Source: a virus
Strand: one strand, 5' to 3'
Virus record (IMG/VR): IMGVR_UViG_3300000549_000001
Span: 1-53,753 of that record
Length of the DNA: 53,753 bases
In this document: in pieces, positions 39,725 to 49,815 of the stretch
Position numbering within the stretch: position 1 is the stretch's first letter
Layout: each line of letters begins with the position of its first letter
Made by a program: the position numbers and the translations under genes
Notes under the pieces: model-generated
Seen by the model: the letters and a program-made list of their open reading frames with translations, nothing else
What the model was told of the DNA's origin: nothing
The model's database searches: none

Positions 39725-42700
39725 ATGCCGGACTATAACCTCGGCCGCGCCCATGGCACGATCAAGGTTGACTATGACGGACGCGGTGTCCGGCAAGCTG
39801 ACGAGGATCTGAGCAAGCTAGGAAAGACGACTGAGGACACTGAGCACAAAGTCACCGCGTCCAGCCAACACAGCCAAGCGGAGATGGCGTCACTGGCGGC
39901 TGCGTCGAAGAAGTTGCAGGGGGAGGTTGCGCGGGCGGCAGCGGCGGAGATTGCTGCCAAAGCGCGGTTGCGTGCGGCAGAGGAAAACCTGGCCGCTGTC
40001 CGTGCCGCCTCCGTGTCCGGTGCGCAGAGGATCGCTCGGGCACAGCAAGAAGTGATTACGGCGCAAGCGAGGGTAGCGAACTCCTCTGATCGGCTTCGGC
40101 AATCCCAGGCGGCGCTCTCGGCAGTTCAGCAGAAGCTCGCGGGTCAACGCAATCCTCGTGTTGATGTTGAGGGGGATCCCTCAAAGCTGCAGGCGATGTC
40201 GGAGCATCTCAAGAATATCGACAAAAACTCGCATACTGCTGTCAGCGGTTTGAATGCGTTTAGCGGTCGTTTGAAGGCGATGATCGCCGCTGTGTCCCTC
40301 GCCTCCCCGACGGTGGCGGGTCTGGGTGTGTCGCTGGTTGCACTGACTGGATTGGCTGGCGTCGCGGCTGGTGGTCTTGCCGCACTCATTGCGGTCGGTG
40401 GGACCATTGTCACGGTCTTCGGTGGTCTCGGGAACGTTTTCAAGCAAGCGGCGCAACAATCCGCGAGCGCCGGTCAGTCTGCGATCCAAGCTGCCCAACA
40501 ACAGCGTGCGGCTGCTCGCCAGGTTGAGCAGGCGCTCATTGGTGTCCGCAATGCCTATGAAGGGCTCTCCCGCGCGCGGGAGGATGCCGCCCGCGTCGCC
40601 CAGCAAACCGCACAGACCATTGTGGGGGCGGAGCGTGCTTGGCGTGATGCGCAAACCGCAGCGACGCGGGCGCAGGAAACACTGACCAAAGCACGTCGAG
40701 ACGCTCTGCGCGGAATCCAAGATCTGCAATCCGCGCTGACGGGTGGCGCTCTTGATGAACGCCAAGCGATCATTGATGTCCAGCGCGCGCAGGATGATCT
40801 GAATAAAACACTCAAGGATCCCCGCGCCTCCAAGCTTGATCGCGACCAGGCCATTTTAACTCTTGAGAAGCAAAAGGAAGCGCTAGAAGCCGTTCGACGG
40901 AGCAACAGCCGCCTTGCTGACGATGAGTCGGCAGCGAGCAAAGCGGGCGTCGACGGTGCAGACGCTGTTCGTTCTGCCAATGAGGAGGTGCTGCATACCA
41001 AAGAAAGTTTGTCTGACGCACAGCTCTCTCTGGCGCAAGCAGTGGTTCAAGGGGCTCGCGATCAAACGGACGCTCAGCGCGCGATTCGCGATGCGGTAGA
41101 AGCGGTCGCGAATGCGCAGGCGGATCTGCAAGATGCGAATACCCAAGCTGCGCAAGCTGGCCAGAGCGGCGCGGCGAAGATGGCCGACGCCATGGCGCAA
41201 GTCAGCCCGAAGGCAAGGGAGCTCGTTACCGCTATTCTGGGGCAGAAACAAGCCTGGCAAGACGTCAAATTCGCCGTCCAAGACGCCGCGCTCGATGGTG
41301 TGGCGAAGGATGTCGCCCCACTGGCGCAACGGTGGTTCCCGTTGCTCAAGACCGGTATGGCCGGGATTGCCCAGGAGCTCAATGGGCTCATTCAGGCCAT
41401 CATTGCTTTCCTCATGCAGGCCAACACCACGCGCGACGTTGCCACTATTTTCATCAATACGCGCGCGGCCGTACATAACCTCATACCAGCTATCATCAAT
41501 CTCCTCAGCGTGTTTGTGAATTTGGCGGCTGTGGGCTCGGGCTTCCTGCCGGGGCTTGCGCAGAAGTTCGCGGATGTCACGCAACGTGTGCGGGAATTGA
41601 CAGACCAGACGCGTCAAAGCGGCGCGATGAGTGACTGGATTCAAGGCGGCATTCACGCGGCTGGCGAGCTCTGGCAATTGCTCAAGAATCTCGCAAGTAT
41701 TATCGGCACAATCTTCACCGCCTTTGATCAGTCCGGCGGTGGGGCTCTGCAGTCCCTTGTGACGCTGACCGGTGCGTTGGCAGATTTCCTCAAGACGGCT
41801 CAGGGTCAAGAGATCCTCCAACAACTCGGCAAGACTCTCGCCGCAGTCGCGAAATTGTTCGGCACAGTCTTGTTTGGCGCCATTCACGCACTGGCGCCCG
41901 CCTTTGTGATCTTGGCCCCCCTGATCCAACAGTTTGCGGATATTCTCGGGAAAGAGATCTTCATTGCCCTAACAGCGCTGGAACCCCTCCTCACATTCTT
42001 TGCACATGTGATTGAATTCCTGGGTCCCGTGTTGGTCCCCCTGATCGCCACCATGTTCCTGCTCAATAAAGCCATTGGTATTATCGCGGTTGGTTTCCGC
42101 ATCTTAACCGCTGTGATGGCGACCAACCCCTTCATTCTGATCACCATTGCCATAATCGCCCTCACGATTCTCATCATCACGAACTGGGACCGGATCAAGA
42201 CCTTTCTCATTGAGGCCTGGCAGCTCATCCGCGACGAAGCGCTGGCGATCTGGGACCACATCAAGAGCGCCATCGTTGATCCGGTAGTGACTGCCATGGA
42301 GCTCGTCATCGCGACTGTTCAGCGGCTCATTGACGGAATTCGGGAGCGGTGGAACAGCCTCATTGATTTGACTCATCGTGCCTTTGATCTCTGGGGTTCT
42401 GCCGTTGTTGATCCCATTAAGGGAACGATTGATCGCGCGCTGGACTTCATCGGGGCGTTGCCGGGCAAGGTTGGAGACTTCTTCAAGGGGGCCGGGGAGT
42501 GGTTGCTGCACGCGGGCGAGGATATCATCAATGGCCTGATCCGTGGGATTGGGAATATGGCCGGTCGGCTCTGGGATCGTGTTGAGGGTATTGGTCGAGA
42601 CATCGGTAATGCCTTCAAGAATATTCTGAGCATCTTCTCTCCGTCGAAGGTTTTCGAGAAGTTTGGTGAGTTTACGATCCAGGGCTACATCGTCGGTTTG

Positions 42701-42973
42701 GACGCGATGCAGGGAACCGTCGTTCAACGCGTGATTGAAATTGCCGCTTCCATCACCAATGCTGGCACCCTGGACGCGCTCGCCCCACCCGCGCCCGCCA
42801 TGCTGTTGCCGGCCACCGTGACGCAGGCTGCCGCAGCCCCCGCGACCATCGTCATACAGAATCTCAACATTCCAGTCACGGGGAACCTTGACCCGACTAA
42901 CCCGGTGGCGTGGCGCAAAGCCATTGTGAGTCTCAAGGAAGGTATTCGTGACGTGGAGAGGCAGAGCCGATGA
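39725..42973 (+). CDS. Tape measure protein
   Basis: 1082 aa, the largest gene. Long helical Ala/Gln/Arg-rich coiled-coil stretches (about 40-140 and 235-510), hydrophobic membrane-type segments (about 185-240, and around 770-820, LTILIITNWDRI) and a C-terminal domain with IINGLIRGIGNMAGRLWD and FSPSKVFEKFGEF, typical of tape measures. By the usual 0.15 nm per residue rule the tail would be about 160 nm long. Also likely to help DNA entry at the membrane. Confidence 0.92.
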   Translation: MPDYNLGRAHGTIKVDYDGRGVRQADEDLSKLGKTTEDTEHKVTASSQHSQAEMASLAAASKKLQGEVARAAAAEIAAKARLRAAEENLAAVRAASVSGAQRIARAQQEVITAQARVANSSDRLRQSQAALSAVQQKLAGQRNPRVDVEGDPSKLQAMSEHLKNIDKNSHTAVSGLNAFSGRLKAMIAAVSLASPTVAGLGVSLVALTGLAGVAAGGLAALIAVGGTIVTVFGGLGNVFKQAAQQSASAGQSAIQAAQQQRAAARQVEQALIGVRNAYEGLSRAREDAARVAQQTAQTIVGAERAWRDAQTAATRAQETLTKARRDALRGIQDLQSALTGGALDERQAIIDVQRAQDDLNKTLKDPRASKLDRDQAILTLEKQKEALEAVRRSNSRLADDESAASKAGVDGADAVRSANEEVLHTKESLSDAQLSLAQAVVQGARDQTDAQRAIRDAVEAVANAQADLQDANTQAAQAGQSGAAKMADAMAQVSPKARELVTAILGQKQAWQDVKFAVQDAALDGVAKDVAPLAQRWFPLLKTGMAGIAQELNGLIQAIIAFLMQANTTRDVATIFINTRAAVHNLIPAIINLLSVFVNLAAVGSGFLPGLAQKFADVTQRVRELTDQTRQSGAMSDWIQGGIHAAGELWQLLKNLASIIGTIFTAFDQSGGGALQSLVTLTGALADFLKTAQGQEILQQLGKTLAAVAKLFGTVLFGAIHALAPAFVILAPLIQQFADILGKEIFIALTALEPLLTFFAHVIEFLGPVLVPLIATMFLLNKAIGIIAVGFRILTAVMATNPFILITIAIIALTILIITNWDRIKTFLIEAWQLIRDEALAIWDHIKSAIVDPVVTAMELVIATVQRLIDGIRERWNSLIDLTHRAFDLWGSAVVDPIKGTIDRALDFIGALPGKVGDFFKGAGEWLLHAGEDIINGLIRGIGNMAGRLWDRVEGIGRDIGNAFKNILSIFSPSKVFEKFGEFTIQGYIVGLDAMQGTVVQRVIEIAASITNAGTLDALAPPAPAMLLPATVTQAAAAPATIVIQNLNIPVTGNLDPTNPVAWRKAIVSLKEGIRDVERQSR

Positions 42974-44178
42974 CCACCGCAACCGTTCAGGTGGGACGCT
43001 TAGTGTTGCGCGAAGATCTCACGATTCCGGAGACCGTGGATTCGTCAGGCGTCCGGACGATGAAGCTGACAGGCCAGGAATCCATCCCCCGGCTGTCCGC
43101 AGCTACCGTCGCGCAACGCCGCAGTGATCTTCTCGGGATGTTGAATGCTTTTGTCCCGGTGGTCTTCAGCACGAAGGCTCTCTTCAATGGCTACTATCGG
43201 ATTGTGGACTGTGGTGGTGAGATTGAGGATTGGGGTGGTGGCATTGTTGTTTTTCGATGGAATATGACATTGCGTCGGGAAGGGACCATCGCTGAGATAG
43301 ATATCGAGAGTCGTTTGTCTGGCGCGCAGACACGCGTCAACGACTTTGGTATTACGGGCGATCGGGTGCACGCGCCCTCGGGCGGTGCGGTGGCGTATTG
43401 GGCCGGGACGAGCGTTCCGACGGTTGTCGACCGTGCGAGCCAAGATGGGACGGTGCGGCTGTACCGGGCGCTCGGCCTCACCGTCAATCCTCGGTGGATC
43501 ATTGTTCCAGAGCTCTATGGTGTTGGTCGTTGTCGTTTGATCGATGTTGACGGTCAAGAGCGTGCTGGCATGAGGTTCTCTCTGCCGGCAGGATCGTGGC
43601 AACTCACCAATGGAATTATGAATGTGACGCCGGGTACCGGTGGTGCCACTTTCACGATTGGCACATGGGATAGTGGCGTCTGGACGGCCACGTCGTGGAT
43701 TGTGCAGACAGGCAGTCCGTATGTCGCCATCACAACTTTCGACACCATCACGGTCTTGCGCAACGACTACGAAACAATCACCCTGCGCTTTGTGAAGTCG
43801 TTTACGACCAATGGTCGCCTCTTCGTTGACGTCACGGTGCGTCGGGGCAGTCGGGTGGTGGAGCTCTACTGCCAGAACGAATATGGCACCAACATGAAGG
43901 TTCTGCGCTCTGTCGCTGCTGTGGGTACCCAAACCGCTGGTTATGTTACGGCAAATGCGAATGATGCCGACGGGAATCGTTATGCTGTCATGAGCGCGCG
44001 GACCTTCACGGCTGACACCACGATCGGTGGGGTTGAGAAGCTCGCGACGCCCACACTGGATGTGGGTATTGGTGTTGTCTTGAACGGGAACACTGCCGTG
44101 AGCGGCGATACGGCGGCTGACCTCTATACGCAGTATCTCGGGATGCCCACGGAAGTTGTGCAGGGAGTGAAGAGATAA
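42970..44178 (+). CDS. Distal tail protein-like minor tail protein, 402 aa
   Basis: 402 aa in an ATGA overlap with the tape measure. Beta-rich; N-terminal half includes LTIPETVDSSGVRTMKLTG and GGEIEDWGGGIVVFRWNMTL, with a galectin-like second part (about 150-330, TIGTWDSGVWTATSW). Position after the tape measure and size fit a Dit-type ring with a carbohydrate-binding-like insertion. Confidence 0.7.
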   Translation: MTTATVQVGRLVLREDLTIPETVDSSGVRTMKLTGQESIPRLSAATVAQRRSDLLGMLNAFVPVVFSTKALFNGYYRIVDCGGEIEDWGGGIVVFRWNMTLRREGTIAEIDIESRLSGAQTRVNDFGITGDRVHAPSGGAVAYWAGTSVPTVVDRASQDGTVRLYRALGLTVNPRWIIVPELYGVGRCRLIDVDGQERAGMRFSLPAGSWQLTNGIMNVTPGTGGATFTIGTWDSGVWTATSWIVQTGSPYVAITTFDTITVLRNDYETITLRFVKSFTTNGRLFVDVTVRRGSRVVELYCQNEYGTNMKVLRSVAAVGTQTAGYVTANANDADGNRYAVMSARTFTADTTIGGVEKLATPTLDVGIGVVLNGNTAVSGDTAADLYTQYLGMPTEVVQGVKR

Positions 44179-46934
44179 TGGCAGTCACGGAGACACTGCG
44201 CGCTCTCGGGGGATGGTCCTTGCAGCTCGTCCCCGAGATCCCCCGGGAAGTATGGGATGCGCTCACATACTTCGGCCATATTGCAATTCACGCTGGTCCA
44301 GTTGATCCGCGCCGGGACGGTGACGCTCTGCTGACGAGTGCCCGCTACGTAGGCGTCTTGCGGGACAAGACGAACGAGGACACTTATACCCTCGGTGGGC
44401 CAGGCATGGCCATGTGGCTCGGGGATGAAGACGACAAAGGCCCTGTTATTGAGAGCCTCTTGACGATCAACAATCTGAGTTTCGAGAACACCCTCCGCGC
44501 CATCTTGCCACCAGCCTCGAGTGCCATTCTTGAGGGGACTTATTTCAACATTGGGCAAAACTTCACGGGGACCTTTCAATTCGTGACGCAACGCCAGGCG
44601 GTAGACTATGTCACCTCAACATTGGGGGCAGACTGGCGCGTCCGGGGCACTGGGCACTTAGACGCTGGTCTTGAGTCCAGTCTCTTTGTCACGAATCCGG
44701 TGGCTGCCGTGCTGCGACGAGACAGTGGGGTGGAGATGGCGATGCGCGCTTTCTCCGGCACTCTGGGAACGGCGCAAGACGTGCAAGACTTCACCACACG
44801 CGTCGTGTTGTTAGAGGATGATGGAGCGGGTGGATTCATTTCCGTGGCGGACGCCGATATCTTGCCCGGTCTCAATCCCTACAAAGACGTGCATGGTGCG
44901 GCGGTGCGGATGACGCGCATGATCAATGAGACCGCGACAGACCCGACGAATGCGGATGCGCGCGCCCAACTCCAACTCAACCGTTTTACGGGGACGCGGG
45001 ACGCCCTCACATTGTCGACGGATGAATATGATCTCAAGGGGACGGTCGCCGTCGGTGATTATCTGTGGGTCTATGATCCAGAGATGAAGCTCTATGACAA
45101 TGCCACCCAGGTGATCTTTCGTGGGGTGCGTATCAATCCGCTGAAGCTCCGGCTGACGGAAATGACCTGGCCGATCATCGAGGGGATGAGTATCGCGTAT
45201 CGCAATGAGAATGGTGTGTGGTTTGACCTCACACGATATCTCATTCCGGAGAGTGGCGAGACCGCACTGGTCGTGGGGGGCTATAGTCGCTCTTTGACTG
45301 GCGAGGCTGGTGGCGGTGGCAGTGCGGGCTCGGCACCCACACCTGACGTCACCGTTCCGGGGACACCAACCTGGGATACAACGAACTTCTTGCATGGTGT
45401 GTATCAGTCGCCCATCAACGGTGACACGAAAGCGCAGAGCGAGCTCCGGTGGTTCCAGCCGCTTAACCTTGATGGTTCAACGATCAATGATGGTGACCAT
45501 TATGAGATTCGATATCGTCAATCTAGTACGCCGCTCTTCGCGGTCACACACACGCAATTGGCTGCCTTCACGCATGCCCAGTTGGCGGCGAACGGTGGGA
45601 CCTTCGGTCAGCCGCTGCACTACGCGGTCGGCGAGTGGCAGTACCAAATTGTACCCTTCGACAAGCTTCGGGTCATTCTCTACGAGCTCACAGCCTCGAT
45701 GCCCTATGAAGCCCAGATTCGGGCCGTAGACGCCGCACAGCCGCCTAATGCTGGGGCCTGGTCTGTCCTTACGGCGTGGCAAACAGCCGCCGACTCCCTA
45801 GCACCGTCAACGCCAGCGCCACCAGTGGTAGCAGCCAGCCTCATTGCCGTTGAGATCACACATTTTCTCGGGAAATCCGGCGGTGGGACCTTCAATCTTG
45901 AAAGAGATCTGCATCACTTCGAGGTGCACGCAGAATACGAACCCGGCTTCCATCCCTCCGATCTGACTTTGGTTGGGAAGTTGATCGCCAATGCTGGGAT
46001 GATCGTTAGTCAGATCCCGGTGATCGGAACATTCGGCATGCCGCAGACGACCGCCATGTATTTCAAAGTCGTGGCGGTCGATGCCTCGGGCAACAAGAGC
46101 CTCCCGTCAGCCGCAGCCGTCGCGACAGCGCAATTGATCGATGACGCTCACATTGCCTCGCTCACTGTCAGCAAGTTGACCGCTGGCACCGTGACGGCTT
46201 CGTACGTACACGCGGGTTGGATGCGGATTGGTGCGGGGGCACCCGGCAGCGGTGCTGGTCCGGCTATTGAGCTCACGCCGGGGAGCATTCAATGCTTCAA
46301 CGACATTGATGGATTGACCTTCAATTTGGACGGTGCCACCGGGAATGTCTTACTGTCCGGTACTGTCACGGGTAAAGGGCTGACACTTGAGGGCGCTCTG
46401 GGTGGGAACTTGAAGGTTGTTGACTCGGGGGGTGTCCAGCGCTTGCATGCGTCTAGTAGTGATGTGACCATGCGCGATGCCAACGGCAATGCAGTGTTCT
46501 CGAATGTCACATCTAGTGGCTGGGGAATTACGAAACCAGACCTCCCCTACTCCATGTATCCGTACGGTCCGTGGGACGCGACGCAGGTGCAGGGGGCGTC
46601 CTGGCAAACCACCTGGCTATTCCGTATTCCAGTCAATCATCCAAAACTTGCATGGGGTGTTCAATCTCAGTGTATTCTTGGGGGTTCGACAGGAGAAGTA
46701 CGCATTATGTGGAGCACCGCGGATCCGCCCTCAACGGAATTTGACTGGCCCGGGAACATTATCTTCTCGCGGACTGGCATGGTTGCGAACTCATCGTTCG
46801 CAGATAGTGGAACCTTCAGTTGGCCAACTGATATGTTTGGTGATCAAGTGTGGATTTGGTTGGCGGCCCGTCGTCCCAGCGGAACCGGCAATACGAGTAT
46901 CTCACCCATGTACTTCTACGGTTATGCGGATTAG
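44178..46934 (+). CDS. Tail hub / tail-associated protein with C-terminal adhesin-like region
   Basis: 918 aa starting at TAATG overlap. Residues about 1-370 look like a tail-hub (Tal/gp27-like) region with repeated strands and the siphophage pattern TEMTWPIIEGMSIAYRN. Gly/Ser linker (TGEAGGGGSAGS) near 380, then FN3-like segments (about 400-640: YEIRYRQSST, TASMPYEAQIRAVDAA, FKVVAVDASGNKSLPSAA) and a beta-rich C-terminal adhesin region. Probably forms the tail tip and contacts the host surface. No lysozyme or peptidase motif recognised. Confidence 0.75.
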   Translation: MAVTETLRALGGWSLQLVPEIPREVWDALTYFGHIAIHAGPVDPRRDGDALLTSARYVGVLRDKTNEDTYTLGGPGMAMWLGDEDDKGPVIESLLTINNLSFENTLRAILPPASSAILEGTYFNIGQNFTGTFQFVTQRQAVDYVTSTLGADWRVRGTGHLDAGLESSLFVTNPVAAVLRRDSGVEMAMRAFSGTLGTAQDVQDFTTRVVLLEDDGAGGFISVADADILPGLNPYKDVHGAAVRMTRMINETATDPTNADARAQLQLNRFTGTRDALTLSTDEYDLKGTVAVGDYLWVYDPEMKLYDNATQVIFRGVRINPLKLRLTEMTWPIIEGMSIAYRNENGVWFDLTRYLIPESGETALVVGGYSRSLTGEAGGGGSAGSAPTPDVTVPGTPTWDTTNFLHGVYQSPINGDTKAQSELRWFQPLNLDGSTINDGDHYEIRYRQSSTPLFAVTHTQLAAFTHAQLAANGGTFGQPLHYAVGEWQYQIVPFDKLRVILYELTASMPYEAQIRAVDAAQPPNAGAWSVLTAWQTAADSLAPSTPAPPVVAASLIAVEITHFLGKSGGGTFNLERDLHHFEVHAEYEPGFHPSDLTLVGKLIANAGMIVSQIPVIGTFGMPQTTAMYFKVVAVDASGNKSLPSAAAVATAQLIDDAHIASLTVSKLTAGTVTASYVHAGWMRIGAGAPGSGAGPAIELTPGSIQCFNDIDGLTFNLDGATGNVLLSGTVTGKGLTLEGALGGNLKVVDSGGVQRLHASSSDVTMRDANGNAVFSNVTSSGWGITKPDLPYSMYPYGPWDATQVQGASWQTTWLFRIPVNHPKLAWGVQSQCILGGSTGEVRIMWSTADPPSTEFDWPGNIIFSRTGMVANSSFADSGTFSWPTDMFGDQVWIWLAARRPSGTGNTSISPMYFYGYAD

Positions 46935-46949
46935 ACGGAGGAGACGACT

Positions 46950-47891
46950 ATGTCAACAGTGACCCCTCGTCTGGGGCTGACGCTGCCAGCAACCACAGAG
47001 GCCTACGATATTGCCGTCGCCAATGGGAATATGACGCTGTTGGATGCGGCGCCCGCCAATGCGGTGATCTGCACTTCCAGTACGCATCCCTCCGCCTCGG
47101 CTACCGGCGACCTCATTTTTGAATCGGATACCCAGAACTTTCTGATCCGCCATAGTGCCACCTGGAAAGGATTCAACGCTCGGGCGTACTTGTGCACCTC
47201 GGGCGCGCGCCCGACGTCAGCGCAGAGCTTGGGTGGATTAATTATTTTCGAGACAGACACGGGTCGCTTCCTCGTGCGCAACTCCGCGAATAGTGCCTGG
47301 TTGTTCCCCACCATCGCCTTCGTCGCAGCCCTCAGTGATATCACCTCTCCGCTCAATAATCAGATCGCTTTTGAGGGTGCGACCCGCTCGTGGAGCTTGT
47401 ACGATTCCTCGGCGCCGATGTGGGCGCCCATCAGTGTCAGCGGCCAGGTGCGGTCTATTTATCCGAGTCAGACCACACCGTTGACAGCAGCCGTCAGCGC
47501 CGAGACCGACGTCCCCAAGCTCGCCTTCACCACCGTCAGTCTTCTCTCCGGTCATCGCTACGAATTCGAATACAAGCTCAACCTCGGGACCAGCGCGGCG
47601 GCCGATGCTTTCGACCTCAATTTGCGCAAAGGTGCGGCAGTCACGGGCACGCTTGTCCAAACATGTCGTCATATTGCCGTGGCGACGGGGAACTTCTCAC
47701 CAACAGTCATTGTGCGGTTTTACTACACCGCTGCGATCACTGAAGTGGGAACGGCGAACTTCCGCCTGAGCGTCGCGCGGTCTGCGGGCGGCGGCACTAT
47801 TCAGGTCTATCAAGACGCCACCATGGTGAACTTCGCTACCATGCGGGATATGGGCATTCCGGGAGCAGGCATTGTGACCACGGTGGCGTAA
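46950..47891 (+). CDS. Minor tail / receptor-binding type protein, 313 aa
   Basis: 313 aa with GGAGGAG ribosome site. Begins with the tail-fibre style VTPRLGLTLPATTEAYDIA and ANGNMTLLDAAPAN, two repeated units (TGDLIFESDTQNFLIRHS and GGLIIFETDTGRFLVRNS) and a C-terminal jelly-roll-like domain (about 170-313). Likely a tail-tip fibre or receptor-binding protein. Confidence 0.7.
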   Translation: MSTVTPRLGLTLPATTEAYDIAVANGNMTLLDAAPANAVICTSSTHPSASATGDLIFESDTQNFLIRHSATWKGFNARAYLCTSGARPTSAQSLGGLIIFETDTGRFLVRNSANSAWLFPTIAFVAALSDITSPLNNQIAFEGATRSWSLYDSSAPMWAPISVSGQVRSIYPSQTTPLTAAVSAETDVPKLAFTTVSLLSGHRYEFEYKLNLGTSAAADAFDLNLRKGAAVTGTLVQTCRHIAVATGNFSPTVIVRFYYTAAITEVGTANFRLSVARSAGGGTIQVYQDATMVNFATMRDMGIPGAGIVTTVA

Positions 47892-47914
47892 ACTATGGGT
47901 CGTCCAAAGGAGAC

Positions 47915-48079
47915 ATGATGGCACAGGTCAATGGTGATCACGTGATCGCCAAAATCGCGGAGCGGTCGGGCGGGCTCATCGCCGACCTGCTCTGTCAATT
48001 GGCCATGAAAGATGTTCGGATTGAATACCTTGAAAACCAGGTGCACGCACTGACGGCTGCACAGGAAGACCCACGTTAG
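47915..48079 (+). CDS. Hypothetical protein, 54 aa
   Basis: 54 aa, AAAGGAG ribosome site; start could be ATG 47915 or 47918. Helical throughout, ending in a coiled-coil-like VRIEYLENQVHALTAAQ. Small helical proteins of this kind often follow tail genes; function unknown. Confidence 0.6.
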   Translation: MMAQVNGDHVIAKIAERSGGLIADLLCQLAMKDVRIEYLENQVHALTAAQEDPR

Positions 48080-48089
48080 GAGCGTTGTA

Positions 48090-48308
48090 GTGACACCAGA
48101 CGCTCGGCGAAGATTCCGTATCACTCGTGACGCCGCCATTGTCTTCGTCGCGTTAGGCTTGAGCATTTACGAGATTGTTTGGGGCGGCGCACGACCCACC
48201 GTCCTGACATTTCTCGGCATGCTGCTCGCTGCCCCGCTGGCCTTGCGCGCTGATGAATCCAGACGAGCTGAGAAAAGAGGGCAGCATGACACTCAACACG
48301 TTGATTAG
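48090..48308 (+). CDS. Small membrane protein, 72 aa
   Basis: 72 aa, GTG start after AGGAG. Basic start (RRRFRITRD), two short membrane helices (AAIVFVALGLSIYEIV and TVLTFLGMLLAAPLAL) and a charged tail, the layout of actinophage small membrane proteins next to endolysins, sometimes called holins. Likely part of the lysis set. Confidence 0.6.
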   Translation: MTPDARRRFRITRDAAIVFVALGLSIYEIVWGGARPTVLTFLGMLLAAPLALRADESRRAEKRGQHDTQHVD

Positions 48309-48378
48309 GCAGTATCCAATCACAGCCTTGTGGATCGTCCTCGGGCTGATTCTCTGGGTTGGGGTGATCCTCAAGTGA
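48286..48378 (+). CDS. Single-span membrane peptide, 30 aa
   Basis: 30 aa starting within the previous gene (23-base overlap) with AGAGGGC upstream. One membrane helix (ALWIVLGLILWVGVIL). Overlaps the next gene by GTGA. Possible holin-like or antiholin peptide. Confidence 0.5.
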   Translation: MTLNTLIRQYPITALWIVLGLILWVGVILK

Positions 48379-48764
48379 AGAGAATTCTTCGCAATCGTCC
48401 GTTCATGGTCTGTTTGATTCTGGTCTTCTTGGTCGTGGGTCCGGGATACTTCCGCTTGGAGCAGATCAGCAACCGCACGAGTGAGGTCAGCGACCGTACC
48501 GGTCAAACGGTACGACAGGAAGAAGCGACCCAGTATTGCCTTCGACAAATCGTTGACATTTTGGTCGTTCGTTCGGCGGCGATCAACGAGGCGGCAAAGT
48601 TCAGATCTGACATCTTGGACGAGGTCTTGCGGTCAGCGGCGTCAGGAGATATTGCGACGCTTCGGGAGAATCTTCAGAAGTATGTTCAGGCCTCTGACTA
48701 TTACAAAGGTGTGCTCAAAGATAATCCTGTCCCCGATCGACCGAACTTGACTTGCCCGAGCTAG
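48375..48764 (+). CDS. Membrane-anchored coiled-coil protein, 129 aa
   Basis: 129 aa, GTG start. Basic N-terminus, one membrane helix (FMVCLILVFLVVGPGYF, about 9-25), then an extracytoplasmic helical region (about 30-110) with two Cys. This N-in topology next to endolysin and holin genes suggests a lysis accessory (spanin-like or holin-like) protein, by position only. Confidence 0.6.
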   Translation: MKRILRNRPFMVCLILVFLVVGPGYFRLEQISNRTSEVSDRTGQTVRQEEATQYCLRQIVDILVVRSAAINEAAKFRSDILDEVLRSAASGDIATLRENLQKYVQASDYYKGVLKDNPVPDRPNLTCPS

Positions 48765-48810
48765 CGATGATCATCGGGAGCGGGTACCGTACGCCACGAA
48801 AGGAGGGATC

Positions 48811-49800
48811 GTGACAGAATTCATTCCTGACATTTCACATCATCAGCAGGGCATCAGTATTTCTGGCCTCAAGAACGCTGGGGCGGCTGCGCTCCTGGCA
48901 CGGGTGGGTCAAGGGGCTGGTCGACGTCTCGACCCTGCCAAGGGCACCTATGGGACCATTCGCGATCGCCAATGGGAGACGTACCGTGCCGAAGCGCGCC
49001 GGATCGGATTGACGATTATGCCGTACTGGTATATCGGCAACTTGATCTCCCCCGAGGAGAACGCCCGACTGGCCCAAGAATGGTGTGGCGACAACCAACT
49101 CGTGTGGATGTTGGATCATGAGGATGGCTCCGGATCAATCGCGTTCTACCGTTCTGTGCTGGCGGCCTTCACCGCCCGGGGAATGCACGTCATTCTGAGC
49201 TATATTCCGCGCTGGTATTGGTCGACGGTCGGCAGTCAATCCCTCATGGGCATCCCACCGCTGGTCAACAGCGCCTATCGCGGAGGAACCGGGACCCCAG
49301 CGCAGATCTACCCCGGTGACACAACGGCTGGGTGGACAAGTTACGGCGGGGCCCCCGTCGCGCTTTTGCAATTCACCAATCAAGCGACGATGGGTAATCG
49401 CAGGGTTGATTGCTCAGCTTGGCGGGGCTCGCAGCAAGCATTGATGGACTTCATTCACGGAGGAGAAGAGATGGGACGCGTTGACGACATTAGCCAGGAA
49501 GTCCTGGACAAGATCGCCGTGCGGACGGCCAACGAAACGCTCTGGCGCGACAGTGATCCATCGCCTGAGGAAAACGTACCGGTCTGGACGGCCATCAACG
49601 GCATCCGTGATCAGGTCGATGCGATCAAGGGCGTCGTGGATACATTGCCGTCGGCAGCCGGGGCGGTGCCCGACCCGACCGCGCTCGTCGCAGCCATGGC
49701 CACCAACAACGACTTCATGAGCAAGCTTGGGGAAGCTGTCGCCGACGCTCAAGATCGTCACGCACGCGACAACGACCTCACCACCGGACCCGTGACCTGA
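48811..49800 (+). CDS. Endolysin, GH25-type lysozyme
   Basis: 329 aa, GTG start after AAAGGAGG. N-terminal 210 residues are a GH25-like TIM-barrel muramidase: FIPDISHHQQG with D7, YWYIGN, WMLDHEDG with D103 and E105 near the expected catalytic positions, and ALLQFTNQ near the end of the domain. The rest (about 220-329) is helical and acidic with no recognised cell-wall-binding repeat; similar C-termini occur in actinophage lysins. Cleaves peptidoglycan glycan strands at lysis. Typically works after the holin encoded next. Confidence 0.85.
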   Translation: MTEFIPDISHHQQGISISGLKNAGAAALLARVGQGAGRRLDPAKGTYGTIRDRQWETYRAEARRIGLTIMPYWYIGNLISPEENARLAQEWCGDNQLVWMLDHEDGSGSIAFYRSVLAAFTARGMHVILSYIPRWYWSTVGSQSLMGIPPLVNSAYRGGTGTPAQIYPGDTTAGWTSYGGAPVALLQFTNQATMGNRRVDCSAWRGSQQALMDFIHGGEEMGRVDDISQEVLDKIAVRTANETLWRDSDPSPEENVPVWTAINGIRDQVDAIKGVVDTLPSAAGAVPDPTALVAAMATNNDFMSKLGEAVADAQDRHARDNDLTTGPVT

Positions 49801-49815
49801 ACAAAGGAGAAAGAA

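Noticed and set aside
48765-48776. Palindrome CGATGATCATCG before the endolysin
   Set aside because: Perfect 12-bp palindrome but isolated, with no partner sites or promoter around it; chance is likely.
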